Shown here: positions 26,121-35,864 of the stretch, piece after piece
Position numbering within the stretch: position 1 is the first letter of the stretch
Layout: each line of letters opens with the position of its first letter
Translations under genes and position numbers: made by a program
NCBI GenBank assembly: GCA_902570545.1
Contig: CACFYO010000003.1
Coordinates: 1 to 50,361 of the forward strand
Source: an uncultured Pelagibacteraceae bacterium
Lineage (GTDB): Bacteria > Pseudomonadota > Alphaproteobacteria > Pelagibacterales > Pelagibacteraceae
Direction of reading: 5' to 3'
Length of the DNA stretch: 50,361 bases
The notes under the pieces: model-generated
The model's database searches: none
Seen by the model: the letters and a program-made list of their open reading frames with translations, nothing else
Told to the model about the DNA's origin: nothing

Positions 26121-27343
26121 GGTGTAGACATTGCAATACAATTTTGAAAAAAGACCTGATTGATTTAGGGATATGCTCGCCATCTAATGCCTATGTAACT
26201 AAGAAAGAGCTATCAAAACCTCAAGAAACTTTTCCATTAAAAGTAAAAATTTGTAAAAAATGTTATCTTGTTCAAACTTTGGATTATACTAAATCAAAAA
26301 CTCTATTTAATGATGATTATGCTTATTTATCATCTGTATCAAAAACCTGGCAAACGCATTGCAAAGAATTTTCTAAAAAAATTACTAAATCCCTTTCATT
26401 AGATGTTAACAGTCAGGTTATTGAAATAGCATCGAACGATGGATGTTTACTTGAAAATTTTAAAAAAAATAAAATTAAATCTATTGGAATTGAACCAACG
26501 AAGATAGCAGCAAAAATATCAAGGAAAAAAGGAATTCACACTATTGAAGATTTTTTTAATACCGCATTGGCTAAGAAGATTTTGAAAAAATATGGTAGTG
26601 CTGATTTAATTTGTGCAAACAATGTTTTTGCACATGTTCCAGATATTAATAATTTTGTAAAAGCCCTTAAAATAATTTTATCAAAGGACGGAGTTGTTAC
26701 TATTGAGTTTCCTCATTTATTAAATTTAATAAAGAATACACTTTTTGATACAATTTATCATGAACATTTTTCATACTTATCTTTAACAACTACTAAAAAA
26801 ATTGTATCAAAATTTGGTCTTAAAGTTTTTAAAATTCAGCAAATCAAAACGCATGGAGGAAGTTTAAGAGTATATTTATGTCACAAAGAATCAAAAAGAA
26901 AAATTAATAATTCAGTTAACAAATTTTTATCAAAAGAAAAGAATTTTGGTTTATTCAAAATGTCAACTTATAAAAATTTTCAGAAAAAAGTTAAAAAAAT
27001 CCAGGTTAATTTACTTAATTTTTTAAAAAAAATACAAGCAACTAAAAAAACAATTGTAGCCTATGGTGCTGCTGCGAAAGGCAATACATTGCTAAATTCA
27101 ATTGGAATATCAAACAATCAAATAAAATTTGTATGTGATGATGCAAAGTCAAAGCAGGGTAAATTTATGCCTGGCTCCTTAATACCTATAGTAAGTAAAA
27201 AAAATTTATTAAATATGAAACCAAACATTATATTAATTTTACCATGGAATCTAAGTAGAGAAATAAAAAGAAGTTTGAGATTTACAAAAAAATGGAAATG
27301 TAAATTATATGTTGCAGTACCAAGACTGAGAGAAATTAAATGA
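26117..27343 (+). CDS. NDP-hexose C-methyltransferase
   Basis: The 408-residue protein has the three-part layout of sugar C-methyltransferases: an N-terminal zinc domain (CRHC at 3-6 and CKKC near 46-49), a central SAM fold (VIEIASNDGCLLENF, GIEPT, ADLICANNVFAHVPD), and a C-terminal domain with HGGSLRVYL and AYGAAAKGNTLLNSIG. The central YHEHFSYLSL segment is characteristic of the group. It would add a branch methyl to C3 of a 4-keto sugar nucleotide, as in mycarose, yersiniose-like and virenose-like pathways. The start is TTG overlapping the RmlC stop (TTGA); no ATG lies upstream of the zinc residues. It strongly suggests a branched CDP-sugar. Confidence 0.9.
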   Translation: MRCRHCNTILKKDLIDLGICSPSNAYVTKKELSKPQETFPLKVKICKKCYLVQTLDYTKSKTLFNDDYAYLSSVSKTWQTHCKEFSKKITKSLSLDVNSQVIEIASNDGCLLENFKKNKIKSIGIEPTKIAAKISRKKGIHTIEDFFNTALAKKILKKYGSADLICANNVFAHVPDINNFVKALKIILSKDGVVTIEFPHLLNLIKNTLFDTIYHEHFSYLSLTTTKKIVSKFGLKVFKIQQIKTHGGSLRVYLCHKESKRKINNSVNKFLSKEKNFGLFKMSTYKNFQKKVKKIQVNLLNFLKKIQATKKTIVAYGAAAKGNTLLNSIGISNNQIKFVCDDAKSKQGKFMPGSLIPIVSKKNLLNMKPNIILILPWNLSREIKRSLRFTKKWKCKLYVAVPRLREIK

Positions 27344-28506
27344 TTGGATCAGACTTAAATATTTTACTTGATAAAAACTTTTCAAAATTTTTAAATAATA
27401 CGAATTCACCTACTGATTTATCAGAATTAACCATAGTAATACCAACATTTAATCGACCATCTTATTTAATACGACAGATAATCTACTTATCTAATTGTTC
27501 TGCTAATTTGATTATTGCTGACGGTAGTGAAAACAAAATTCAAAAAGAAATAATTGATAAATTAAAAAATTTGAAGCCTTTTGATTATATTCATTCTGCT
27601 GATTTGTCATATGTTGAAAGGATTAAATTTGCGTCACAAAAAATTCAATCTAAGTATGCAATGTGTTTAGCAGAGGATGATTTTCTAATATTCTCTGGCC
27701 TAAAAAAGGCACTAAATATTTTAAATGATGATCAGAGTTTGTCTGCATGTTTTGGTCAAATTGCTGCTCTTGATTATAACAAGTCAAAAAATAAATCTTA
27801 TCTCATTGAATATGGATCTAGTTTAAAAAACTATTCTATAAGACATACAAATCCCAAGGAGAGACTTTTTTTTGCATTTAATTCATATCGTTCATTTTCA
27901 CCTTATGCAGTATTTAAACAAAAACATTTTAAAGAAATTTGGTCCCGCATAGATACATCATTATGTCCCGAATTAACTGAATATGAGCATGCAATTAATA
28001 CTTTGTTGTTGGGTCAAATTAATTTAATTGATGAATTATTTTGGATACGATCTCAAGAATTAGAGTCATTGGAGAATAAAATTGATGGCTCAAGAAAAAA
28101 TACTTTTAAAAAATGGTATAAGGATCAATTTTTTGAAAAGGATGTTGAAAAATTTAAAAAAAGGGCAATAAGTAACTTACTTTACTATTTAGACTGTTCC
28201 TCTGAAGATGCATCAACAATCCTTGAAAAAATAATACAAAATATTTTAAATAAAAATAATCACACTGGTCTTGTGAATAAAAGTTTTTTTAAAAAAATAG
28301 TTGCAATTTTCATAAAACTAATAAAATCATTTTATATAACTTCCTATATTAATAAGAAACTGAAAACATCAATTTTTGGAATGAAACTTAGGATATTAAT
28401 TAAAAATTTTGGAAACAAAACAGTAAATATTAACTTTTATAAAAAAAATGAAGCTGAAATTGACAAAATATTAGAAATAACTGACACTTTTCATAGAGAA
28501 TTGTAG
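27340..28506 (+). CDS. GT2-like glycosyltransferase
   Basis: The 388-residue protein begins with a GT-A nucleotide-binding strand (LTIVIPTFNRPSYLIRQI), followed by IIADGSEN and the acidic AEDDF motif (near residue 110) in place of DxD. The middle (RLFFAFNSYRSFSPYAVF, CPELTEYEHAINTLLLGQINL) resembles the group of glycosyltransferases that accompany C-methyltransferases in branched-sugar loci. The last ~100 residues are a Lys-rich tail. It starts with an ATGA overlap on the methyltransferase, so it may transfer the branched sugar. Confidence 0.8.
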   Translation: MIGSDLNILLDKNFSKFLNNTNSPTDLSELTIVIPTFNRPSYLIRQIIYLSNCSANLIIADGSENKIQKEIIDKLKNLKPFDYIHSADLSYVERIKFASQKIQSKYAMCLAEDDFLIFSGLKKALNILNDDQSLSACFGQIAALDYNKSKNKSYLIEYGSSLKNYSIRHTNPKERLFFAFNSYRSFSPYAVFKQKHFKEIWSRIDTSLCPELTEYEHAINTLLLGQINLIDELFWIRSQELESLENKIDGSRKNTFKKWYKDQFFEKDVEKFKKRAISNLLYYLDCSSEDASTILEKIIQNILNKNNHTGLVNKSFFKKIVAIFIKLIKSFYITSYINKKLKTSIFGMKLRILIKNFGNKTVNINFYKKNEAEIDKILEITDTFHREL

Positions 28507-28584
28507 TATCGTAAATTGGTAGAAATATGTTAATTAATAAATATAAACATATAGGATCGTTTCTAAAAATTTAATTATATATAT

Positions 28585-29355
28585 ATGAAAGTTGTAATTT
28601 TGTGCGGTGGGTTTGGAACACGTATTAGGGATGTATCAGATGAAATTCCAAAACCTATGATACCGATTGGACCATACCCAATATTAGTCCATATCATGAA
28701 ACACTATTCATATTATGGTTTTAAAGAGTTTATTTTATGTTTAGGCTACAAGAGTGAAGTCATAAAAGATTTTTTTTTAAATTATAAAAGTAGAGTTAAT
28801 GATTTTACTTTATCATTAAATAAATCTGATGAAATTATTTATCATTCAAACTTTCACGATGATGAATGGAAAATATCACTTATAGATACCGGGCTTCATT
28901 CAATGACTGGGTGTAGAATTTCTCAAATTCGTGATTTAGTAGATGGTGATTTTATGTTGACCTACGGAGACGCTGTAAGTGACATTGATTTAATTAAATT
29001 AAAAGAATTTCATCAAGGTCATAATAAATCCTTAACTGTCACTGGAGTAAGACCACCAGGTAGATTTGGAGAACTACAAGTTAATGGTGAAATGGTTGAG
29101 GCTTTTAATGAAAAACCACAAGCATCATCTGGTCGTGTATCTGGTGGATTTTTTATGGCTAAAACTAAAATATTTGAATATCTTAATGATGATATAAATC
29201 TTGTTTTTGAGCAAGATCCTATTTCTAAGATTGTTAATGATAAAGAATTGATGATGTTCAAACATGATGGCTTTTGGCAGCCAATGGATACAAGTAGAGA
29301 TCATAGATTACTTAATGAAATGTATTTGAATAAAAATATTAATTGGAAATTATAG
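28585..29355 (+). CDS. rfbF: Glucose-1-phosphate cytidylyltransferase
   Basis: The 256-residue nucleotidyltransferase starts KVVILCGGFGTRIRDVSDE with PKPMIPIGPYPIL, then HIMKHYSYYGFKEFILCLGYK, FMLTYGDAVSDID and SRDHRLLNEMY, all typical of RfbF. It makes CDP-glucose from CTP and glucose 1-phosphate. The next gene, 3 bases downstream, is CDP-glucose 4,6-dehydratase, confirming the assignment. It is preceded by a 78-base gap, the largest within this block, where a promoter could lie. Confidence 0.95.
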   Translation: MKVVILCGGFGTRIRDVSDEIPKPMIPIGPYPILVHIMKHYSYYGFKEFILCLGYKSEVIKDFFLNYKSRVNDFTLSLNKSDEIIYHSNFHDDEWKISLIDTGLHSMTGCRISQIRDLVDGDFMLTYGDAVSDIDLIKLKEFHQGHNKSLTVTGVRPPGRFGELQVNGEMVEAFNEKPQASSGRVSGGFFMAKTKIFEYLNDDINLVFEQDPISKIVNDKELMMFKHDGFWQPMDTSRDHRLLNEMYLNKNINWKL

Positions 29356-29358
29356 AGA

Positions 29359-30414
29359 ATGTTAAAGGATTTAAAATTCTTTAAAAATAAAAAAGTTTTA
29401 ATTACAGGACATACAGGATTTAAGGGGGCCTGGTTAAGTTTTATTATGTTCCAATCTGGTGCCAAAGTAATGGGTATTTCTGATAAGATCCAAAATAATG
29501 AATTATTTAATCAATTGGAAATAAAGAAATCTATTGATAAGCATATTTTGCTTGATATTACTAACTACGAAAAATTAAATAGTAAAATTAAATCTTTTAA
29601 ACCGGAAATTGTTTTTCATTTAGCAGCACAAGCAATAGTATCATTTTCTTATAAAGACCCAACAACAACATTTAAAACCAATATTATGGGTTCAGTAAAT
29701 ATACTTCAGAGTTGTATTCAGTTAAAAAGTGTAAAAAGTATAATATATGTGACATCTGATAAATGTTATGAAAATAATAAATGGATTTGGGGATATAAAG
29801 AAACAGATGTTTTGGGTGGTATTGACCCATACAGTGCTTCAAAAGCTTCTGCTGAGATAATTTTTTCTTCATATTTGAGATCTTTTATTTTCAAAAATAA
29901 AAAAGTTGGAGCAGCCTCAGTAAGAGCTGGTAATGTAATTGGAGGAGGAGACTGGTCCAAAGATAGGCTTGTACCTGATATAATTAGATCAATAATAAAT
30001 TTAAAAAAAATTAATATTAGGAACCCTAAATCAACAAGACCATGGCAGCATGTATTGGAGCCACTTTCAGGATATATTTTGTTAGCAAAAAAACTTTATT
30101 TAAATCCCAAGAAATTTAGCGGGTCATGGAACTTTGGTCCAGGAAATCAAGATAATATGAATGTTGAACAGATTGCCAAAAAATTTATAAATTTTTTTGG
30201 TTACGGTAAAATTGTAATTAATAAAAGTAATAATTTTGGACATGAGGCTTCATTGTTACAATTAAATTGTGATAAAGCTTATAGAATTTTAGGCTGGAAA
30301 CCTAAATGGAATACAAAATATACAATTAAAAAAGTAGCTGAGTGGTACAAATTTGATAAATCAAAGAAAATTGAAATAACAAAAAGTCAAATAAAAGAAT
30401 ATTATGCAAAATAA
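29359..30414 (+). CDS. rfbG: CDP-glucose 4,6-dehydratase
   Basis: The 351-residue extended SDR has TGHTGFKGAWLSFIM at the N-terminus, HLAAQAIVSFSY, VTSDKCYENNKW, and the catalytic YSASK in DPYSASKASAEIIFSS. RAGNVIGGGDW and RPWQHVLEPLSGY are diagnostic of RfbG. It converts CDP-glucose to CDP-4-keto-6-deoxyglucose, the branch point for CDP-dideoxy, deoxy and branched sugars. No RfbH-type 3-dehydratase is present, so the product is likely a 6-deoxy rather than a 3,6-dideoxy sugar. It overlaps the next cupin gene by 11 bases. Confidence 0.95.
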   Translation: MLKDLKFFKNKKVLITGHTGFKGAWLSFIMFQSGAKVMGISDKIQNNELFNQLEIKKSIDKHILLDITNYEKLNSKIKSFKPEIVFHLAAQAIVSFSYKDPTTTFKTNIMGSVNILQSCIQLKSVKSIIYVTSDKCYENNKWIWGYKETDVLGGIDPYSASKASAEIIFSSYLRSFIFKNKKVGAASVRAGNVIGGGDWSKDRLVPDIIRSIINLKKINIRNPKSTRPWQHVLEPLSGYILLAKKLYLNPKKFSGSWNFGPGNQDNMNVEQIAKKFINFFGYGKIVINKSNNFGHEASLLQLNCDKAYRILGWKPKWNTKYTIKKVAEWYKFDKSKKIEITKSQIKEYYAK

Positions 30415-30862
30415 TGTTAAAGTTATTAAAGATGTTGCTATTAGAGATTTATCAAAAATTGAAAATAACAAAGGGAATATTTTTCATGTTATTAAATCTA
30501 CAGACCCATTTTTCAAGAAATTTGGTGAGTGTTATATTTCGGAGGTCTATCCTGGAAAAATTAAGGCATGGAAAAAAAATAGTGTTAAAACACAAAATCT
30601 AACTGTTATTAAAGGAAGCGTTAAATTTGTTATTTTTGATGATAGAGAAAATTCAATTACTAAAAATGAATTAAATATTTTTAAAATTGATAGAGATAAA
30701 AATTACAAACTTTTAACAATTCCTCCAAATTTATGGTATGGTTTTTGTTGCGTTGGAGATCTAAATTCTTTAATTATTAATTGCGCTGATCATCCTCATA
30801 ACCCAGAACATATTATCTCTTTAGATATTGATAATAATCTTATCCCATATGATTGGAAATAA
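30404..30862 (+). CDS. Second RmlC-like cupin (sugar-nucleotide epimerase family)
   Basis: The 152-residue single-cupin protein contains GECYISEVYPGKIKAWKKN, NLTVIKGSVKFVIFDD, LLTIPPNLWYGF, SLIINCADHPHNPEHI and a terminal PYDWK. These place it in the shorter branch of the dTDP-4-dehydrorhamnose 3,5-epimerase family. The classic RGLHxQ catalytic His reads KAWKKN here, so the first catalytic residue may be lacking and the protein may act as an isomerase or be inactive. It overlaps RfbG by 11 bases and precedes the SDR reductase, so it belongs to the CDP-sugar pathway. Confidence 0.8.
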   Translation: MQNNVKVIKDVAIRDLSKIENNKGNIFHVIKSTDPFFKKFGECYISEVYPGKIKAWKKNSVKTQNLTVIKGSVKFVIFDDRENSITKNELNIFKIDRDKNYKLLTIPPNLWYGFCCVGDLNSLIINCADHPHNPEHIISLDIDNNLIPYDWK

Positions 30863-30894
30863 ATGCAGCCTTGCATAAAAGAAACTTTTGAATA

Positions 30895-31782
30895 ATGCCT
30901 AGAATAGCAGTTCTAGGAGGCACAGGATACCTAGCATCACTTATTCAAAATCAAAATAAAATAAAAAAAAATAAATTTACTTTTTTTTCAAGAAAAAAAA
31001 AATATAAAAACTATATTAATCTTTCATCTGACCATAAAAATTTAAATATCTTAGAAAATTTTGATTTTTTAATCCATCTTGCAGGACCTAGCCAAGAGCA
31101 ATTAAAAAAAAACAATAATTTAATTAAAAAAAAAAATCAAATAACCTCAACAATTTGTAGTTTATGTTTAGCATATAACATAAAGCTAATTTATGTTTCA
31201 TCAATGCATGTATATGATGGTTATGGTAATACCAATCTATCGGTTAATTCAAAAATAAATAAGAAAAACTTTTACTCAAGATCACATTATGAGTCTGAAA
31301 AAATAATTATTAAAAAATTTAAAAATAAAAAAAGAATGTATACAATTTTAAGGCTTGGAAATGTATTTGGGTTTAAAAAGTACCAAAATTTAAGAGAAAT
31401 AAATAATAATATAATTCATAAATTTTGTATTTCAGGATTTAAAAGTAAAAAAATTTTAATTAAAAATGGTTCTGTTCAAAGAACATATATTCCTTCAGGT
31501 TTATTTGTAAGAGTGATTAACACAATAATACAAAAAAGAATTTTTAAAAATTCTGTAATTAACATCGGCTATAAAAATTTTAACTTAAAGGATATTTCAG
31601 AAATTATAAAAAAAAGATTTAAATTGATACTAAATTTAAAAGTTAAAGTTATAGTTAAAAAATTTAGTTTGCCAAAAAAATTTATAATATATACCTATAG
31701 AAATTTTAAACTAAAACCAAATGATAAAAAAATTTTTAATGAAATTGATATAATTTTAAAAAATTTAAAAAAACTTTATTAA
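30895..31782 (+). CDS. NAD(P)-dependent SDR sugar epimerase/reductase
   Basis: The 295-residue extended SDR has the Rossmann motif VLGGTGYLASLI at the N-terminus, FLIHLAGPS, a catalytic Ser region VSSMHVYDGYG and the YxxxK pair in HYESEKIII. RLGNVFGFKKYQN and RTYIPSG follow. As the last enzyme of the CDP-sugar series it may reduce the 4-keto group after methylation and epimerisation. It is one of the most AT- and Lys-rich genes of the window, with adenine runs of 10 (30993-31002) and 11 (31126-31136). Confidence 0.8.
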   Translation: MPRIAVLGGTGYLASLIQNQNKIKKNKFTFFSRKKKYKNYINLSSDHKNLNILENFDFLIHLAGPSQEQLKKNNNLIKKKNQITSTICSLCLAYNIKLIYVSSMHVYDGYGNTNLSVNSKINKKNFYSRSHYESEKIIIKKFKNKKRMYTILRLGNVFGFKKYQNLREINNNIIHKFCISGFKSKKILIKNGSVQRTYIPSGLFVRVINTIIQKRIFKNSVINIGYKNFNLKDISEIIKKRFKLILNLKVKVIVKKFSLPKKFIIYTYRNFKLKPNDKKIFNEIDIILKNLKKLY

Positions 31783-31851
31783 GTAAGAAATAGTAATTTT
31801 TTTAATAATTTAATTTTTTTAAAATAAAAGAAGTAAAAAGAAAGCTAGCTA

Positions 31852-32772
31852 TTGAATAAAAAATTAATACCCCTTGTATCGATTATAATACCAACTTATA
31901 ATCACTCTGCTTTTCTGTCTAAAGCTTTAAATTCTATTGTTAAGCAAACTTATGAAAAATGGGAAGCAATTATTATTGATAATTATTCAACAGATGATAC
32001 TCAAAAAATAGTCAATAGATATAATGATAAAAGGTTTAAGTACCTCAAAATTGAAAATAATGGTGTGATTGCTAAATCCAGGAACTTCGGAATCCAAAAT
32101 GCTCAAGGAGAATGGATCGCATTTTTGGACTCAGATGATTGGTGGACAACAGATAAGCTTCAGCTTTGTGTTAGTAACATTAATAATGAAGTTGATTTTA
32201 TTCATCATGCTTTAGAAATTAATTATTACAAATATCCGTCATATTTAAAAAAAAATTCCCTTCAAGGTCGACAATTGAATAAGCCTATTTTACTTGATTT
32301 ACTTTTGGGTGGAATTAAAAAAGGTAACGCAATCGGCAACTCATCTGTTGTAGTAAGAAAAAATATTTTGAACAAAATTGGTGGAATTAACGAAAATAAG
32401 AAATTAGTTGGATCCGAGGATTACAACACATGGTTAAGAATAGCTCAAATTACAGATAAATTTAAGTATTTGGAAAAAAAATTGGGTTATAATCTTATCC
32501 ATGATGGTGGTGTTTCTAAAAAAGATATGTCAATTCCACAAAGAGAAGCTGTAGCTGAATTTATGAAATTATTTAATACTGAACAAAAAACAAATTTAGA
32601 AGTTAAATTAAGATATATTTCAGGTAATTATAACTATTTAAAAAATAATTATATTGATGCAAAAGAAAATTTTATGTTTGTTTTAAGAAATGGTTTATTA
32701 AATCTTAAATTAAGATCGTTATTTAAGATTATAGTAATGATGATAAAATCAATTCTGATTAAAAATAAATAA
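31852..32772 (+). CDS. GT2 family glycosyltransferase
   Basis: The 306-residue protein shows a textbook GT2 start: VSIIIPTYNHSAFLSKALNSIV, then IIDNYSTDDT, NNGVIAKSRNFGI and the DxD-type metal motif AFLDSDDWW near residue 95. The acceptor side contains GNSSVVVRKNIL and GSEDYNTWLRIA. It has no membrane helix. The start is TTG with only a weak purine-rich stretch before it. Its stop is two bases before the AsnB-like gene. The transferred sugar cannot be told. Confidence 0.9.
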   Translation: MNKKLIPLVSIIIPTYNHSAFLSKALNSIVKQTYEKWEAIIIDNYSTDDTQKIVNRYNDKRFKYLKIENNGVIAKSRNFGIQNAQGEWIAFLDSDDWWTTDKLQLCVSNINNEVDFIHHALEINYYKYPSYLKKNSLQGRQLNKPILLDLLLGGIKKGNAIGNSSVVVRKNILNKIGGINENKKLVGSEDYNTWLRIAQITDKFKYLEKKLGYNLIHDGGVSKKDMSIPQREAVAEFMKLFNTEQKTNLEVKLRYISGNYNYLKNNYIDAKENFMFVLRNGLLNLKLRSLFKIIVMMIKSILIKNK

Positions 32773-32774
32773 AT

Positions 32775-34733
32775 ATGTGTGGAATTTCTGGTTTTTATTC
32801 AAAAACCTTATCAAATTTTGATAATGCAATATCAAAAATGAATGCAGCCATATATCATCGTGGTCCAGATAGTAATAATATTTGGGAAGATAAAAATGCT
32901 GGTATTGTTTTTGGTCATCAAAGATTATCTATTTTAGATTTATCTTCAGCAGGCAATCAACCAATGACCTCATCTTCTGGTAGATTTGTTTTGACATACA
33001 ACGGAGAGATTTACAATCATTTAGAAATCAGAAAGAAGATAGAAGAAATCAATTCTGAAATTAAATGGAGAAGCGAAACTGATACAGAAACATTGATTGA
33101 AGCTCTAGAAATTTGGGATGTTGAAAAAGTTTTGAATGAAATTGTTGGAATGTTTGCATTTGCAATATGGGATAAAAAAAACCGAAGTTTAATTTTAGCA
33201 AGAGATAGAATGGGAGAGAAGCCACTTTATTTTGGATGGCAAGGTAAGGGAGAAAGCAAGACTTTTCTTTTTGCATCTGAATTAAAGTCATTAAGAGCAC
33301 ATCCTAAATTTATAGGTGAAATTTATTCTGATGCAATCAACCTTCAATTACGTCATAATTATATTCCAGCTCCTTATTCAATTTATAAAGATATTCAAAA
33401 ATTATTACCTGGCCATTTTTTAGAACTTAAAGAATACGATTTAAAGAAAGGTATGATGCCAAATTCCAAAGCTTATTGGTCTTTAACTGAGAATGCGATT
33501 CAATTAGGTAAAAATGAAATAGAGACGAACCAAACAAATATTCTAAAAAATTTTGAGAGATATCTAAAAAAAAGTGTGAAGCAACAAATGATATCTGATG
33601 TACCCCTTGGAGCTTTTCTTTCAGGAGGAATTGACTCATCAACTATTGTTACAATGATGCAATTACAATCCAGTCAACCAGTTAAAACTTTTACGATTGG
33701 TTTCAATGAACAAGATTATAATGAAAGTAAATATGCAAAAAAAATTGCAGACTATCTTGGAACAGATCATACAGAGTTAAATATCTCTCCAAAAAAAGCA
33801 ATGGATGTAATTCCAAAATTGCCTATGATATATGATGAACCTTTCTCTGACTCGTCTCAGATTCCTACTTTCTTGGTTTCACAACTAGCAAAAACAAAAG
33901 TGAAAGTTGCACTCTCAGGAGATGGTGGTGATGAATTATTCTGTGGATATAATAGGTATGTTTTAACCAACTCCAGGTTTACAAAATTTAGACTTATACC
34001 TTTATTTCTAAGAAAAATAATAGCTTTTGGAATTAAATCATTGTCTCAAAATGATTGGTATAGGTTATTCAAATTGTTACCCGGAATAAATTCACATAAT
34101 AATTCTGGATACAAAATGCACAAAGGTGCAAATGCGCTTGAAGCAAATACTTTAATCAATCTTTATTATATACTTTGCTCACAGTGGCAGAATCCAAACG
34201 AAGTGGTTTTAAATAGCAAAGATCCAAGCACAACATTAAAAAATTTCAATTTAAATATTAATGAACTTAAAAACCATGAACAAATGATGACAGTAGATTT
34301 ATTAACTTATTTGCCAGATGATATACTTGTCAAAGTTGATAGAGCAGCAATGGCATCATCACTTGAAACAAGGGTTCCTTTTCTAAATCATAAACTTGTT
34401 GAATATGCATGGAAAATACCTCATTCATTAAAATTGAAAAATGATAATGGAAAGTGGATTTTGAAACAAATTTTAAATCAATATATTCCTAAGAGTTTGA
34501 CCGAGAGACCCAAAATGGGTTTTGGAATACCTTTGCATTTATGGTTACGTGGTCCTTTAAGAGAGTGGGCAGAAAATTTGCTAGATGAAAAAAGATTAAA
34601 GCAAGATGGATACTTTAATCCAAAATTAATTAGAGATAAATGGAATGAACATCAAAATTTTAAAAAAAATTGGCAAAATGAATTGTGGAGTGTTTTGATG
34701 TTTCAAGCATGGATAGATGCTAATAATAAATAA
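32775..34733 (+). CDS. asnB: Asparagine synthase-like glutamine amidotransferase
   Basis: The 652-residue protein has N-terminal Cys2 (MCGISGFYS) of the Ntn glutaminase domain, with RGPD, HQRLSILDLS and NGEIYN. The synthetase domain carries the PP-loop SGGIDSS (about residue 281), SGDGGDELFCGY and LVKVDRAAMASSLETRVPF. Homologues inside polysaccharide loci (WbpS-like) are believed to amidate uronic acids instead of aspartate. The next two genes make a UDP-HexNAc-uronate, so a uronamide is the likely product. Composition is less AT-extreme than that of its upstream neighbours. Confidence 0.9.
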   Translation: MCGISGFYSKTLSNFDNAISKMNAAIYHRGPDSNNIWEDKNAGIVFGHQRLSILDLSSAGNQPMTSSSGRFVLTYNGEIYNHLEIRKKIEEINSEIKWRSETDTETLIEALEIWDVEKVLNEIVGMFAFAIWDKKNRSLILARDRMGEKPLYFGWQGKGESKTFLFASELKSLRAHPKFIGEIYSDAINLQLRHNYIPAPYSIYKDIQKLLPGHFLELKEYDLKKGMMPNSKAYWSLTENAIQLGKNEIETNQTNILKNFERYLKKSVKQQMISDVPLGAFLSGGIDSSTIVTMMQLQSSQPVKTFTIGFNEQDYNESKYAKKIADYLGTDHTELNISPKKAMDVIPKLPMIYDEPFSDSSQIPTFLVSQLAKTKVKVALSGDGGDELFCGYNRYVLTNSRFTKFRLIPLFLRKIIAFGIKSLSQNDWYRLFKLLPGINSHNNSGYKMHKGANALEANTLINLYYILCSQWQNPNEVVLNSKDPSTTLKNFNLNINELKNHEQMMTVDLLTYLPDDILVKVDRAAMASSLETRVPFLNHKLVEYAWKIPHSLKLKNDNGKWILKQILNQYIPKSLTERPKMGFGIPLHLWLRGPLREWAENLLDEKRLKQDGYFNPKLIRDKWNEHQNFKKNWQNELWSVLMFQAWIDANNK

Positions 34734-34841
34734 AATTGATATTTGGAATAATATTTATATCGTTTGGATTATTTTAATATTTAAATTATCAATTATAAAG
34801 TAAGTATTATTAATATATGGTATTTTAAATTTTAGTTAAAT

Positions 34842-35864
34842 ATGAACAACAATAAAAATAAAATTCTTGTCACTGGTTCAGCTGGTTTTATTGGATCTTT
34901 TGTTTGCTTAAAATTATTAAAAAATGGAAATGAAGTTGTTGGTATAGATAATCTTAACAATTATTATGATCCTAAAATTAAAGAAGCCAGACTAAAGAAA
35001 TTAGGAAATTTTTCGAATTATAAACATTATAAAATAGATCTTGTTGATAAAAACAACTTAGATCAAATATTTAAAAATGATAAACCAGAAAAAGTGATCA
35101 ACCTAGCAGCTCAAGCTGGTGTACGTTATTCGATGGAGAATCCATTAGCTTATATTAATAGTAATATCGTTGGTTTCGCTCATATTTTAGAAAACTGTCA
35201 TCAAAATAATATCAACCAACTAGTGTATGCTAGCACTTCAAGTGTTTATGGAGCTAATACTAAAATGCCTTTTTCAGAACATGATAGCTCTAATCATCCT
35301 TTATCCGTTTATGCAGCTTCTAAAAAGTCAAACGAATTGATGGCTCATGCATATAGTTATTTATATAAACTTCCTACAATTGGTCTAAGATTCTTTACAG
35401 TTTATGGTCCTTGGGGAAGACCTGATATGGCTTTATTTAAATTTACCAAAAATATCCTAGAGGAAAAACCTATAGATGTATTCAATTATGGTAATCACAC
35501 GAGAGATTTTACTTATATAGATGATATCGTAGAGGGGGTAATAAAAACATTAGACGCTTCATCAACTAACAATCTTAAATGGGACAGCAACTCCCCAGAT
35601 CCTGCAACAAGTAAAGCACCATGGCGAATTTATAATATTGGAAATAGCAAGCCAGTAAAATTAATGGATTATATTAATGCTTTAGAAACAATTCTAGGAA
35701 AAAAGGCAAAAGTTAATTATTTACCTCTACAAAAAGGAGATGTACCAGATACATATGCTAACACAGATAATTTAAATAAAGAATTCAACTATAGACCTAA
35801 TACTTCAGTAATTGATGGAGTATCAAATTTTGTCAAATGGTACAAAGACTACTACCAAATATGA
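34842..35864 (+). CDS. UDP-hexuronate / UDP-HexNAc 4-epimerase (CapI/WbpP type)
   Basis: The 340-residue SDR has [49 protein letters not shown], catalytic STSSVYG with [10 protein letters not shown], and [19 protein letters not shown]. The last stretches are signatures of UDP-glucuronate 4-epimerase. It overlaps the UDP-HexNAc dehydrogenase by 4 bases (ATGA), the same pairing as TviC/TviB or WbpP/WbpA, so it may act on UDP-GlcNAcA or UDP-GlcNAc as well. The preceding 108-base gap is among the larger ones here and could hold a promoter. Confidence 0.9.
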   Translation: MNNNKNKILVTGSAGFIGSFVCLKLLKNGNEVVGIDNLNNYYDPKIKEARLKKLGNFSNYKHYKIDLVDKNNLDQIFKNDKPEKVINLAAQAGVRYSMENPLAYINSNIVGFAHILENCHQNNINQLVYASTSSVYGANTKMPFSEHDSSNHPLSVYAASKKSNELMAHAYSYLYKLPTIGLRFFTVYGPWGRPDMALFKFTKNILEEKPIDVFNYGNHTRDFTYIDDIVEGVIKTLDASSTNNLKWDSNSPDPATSKAPWRIYNIGNSKPVKLMDYINALETILGKKAKVNYLPLQKGDVPDTYANTDNLNKEFNYRPNTSVIDGVSNFVKWYKDYYQI

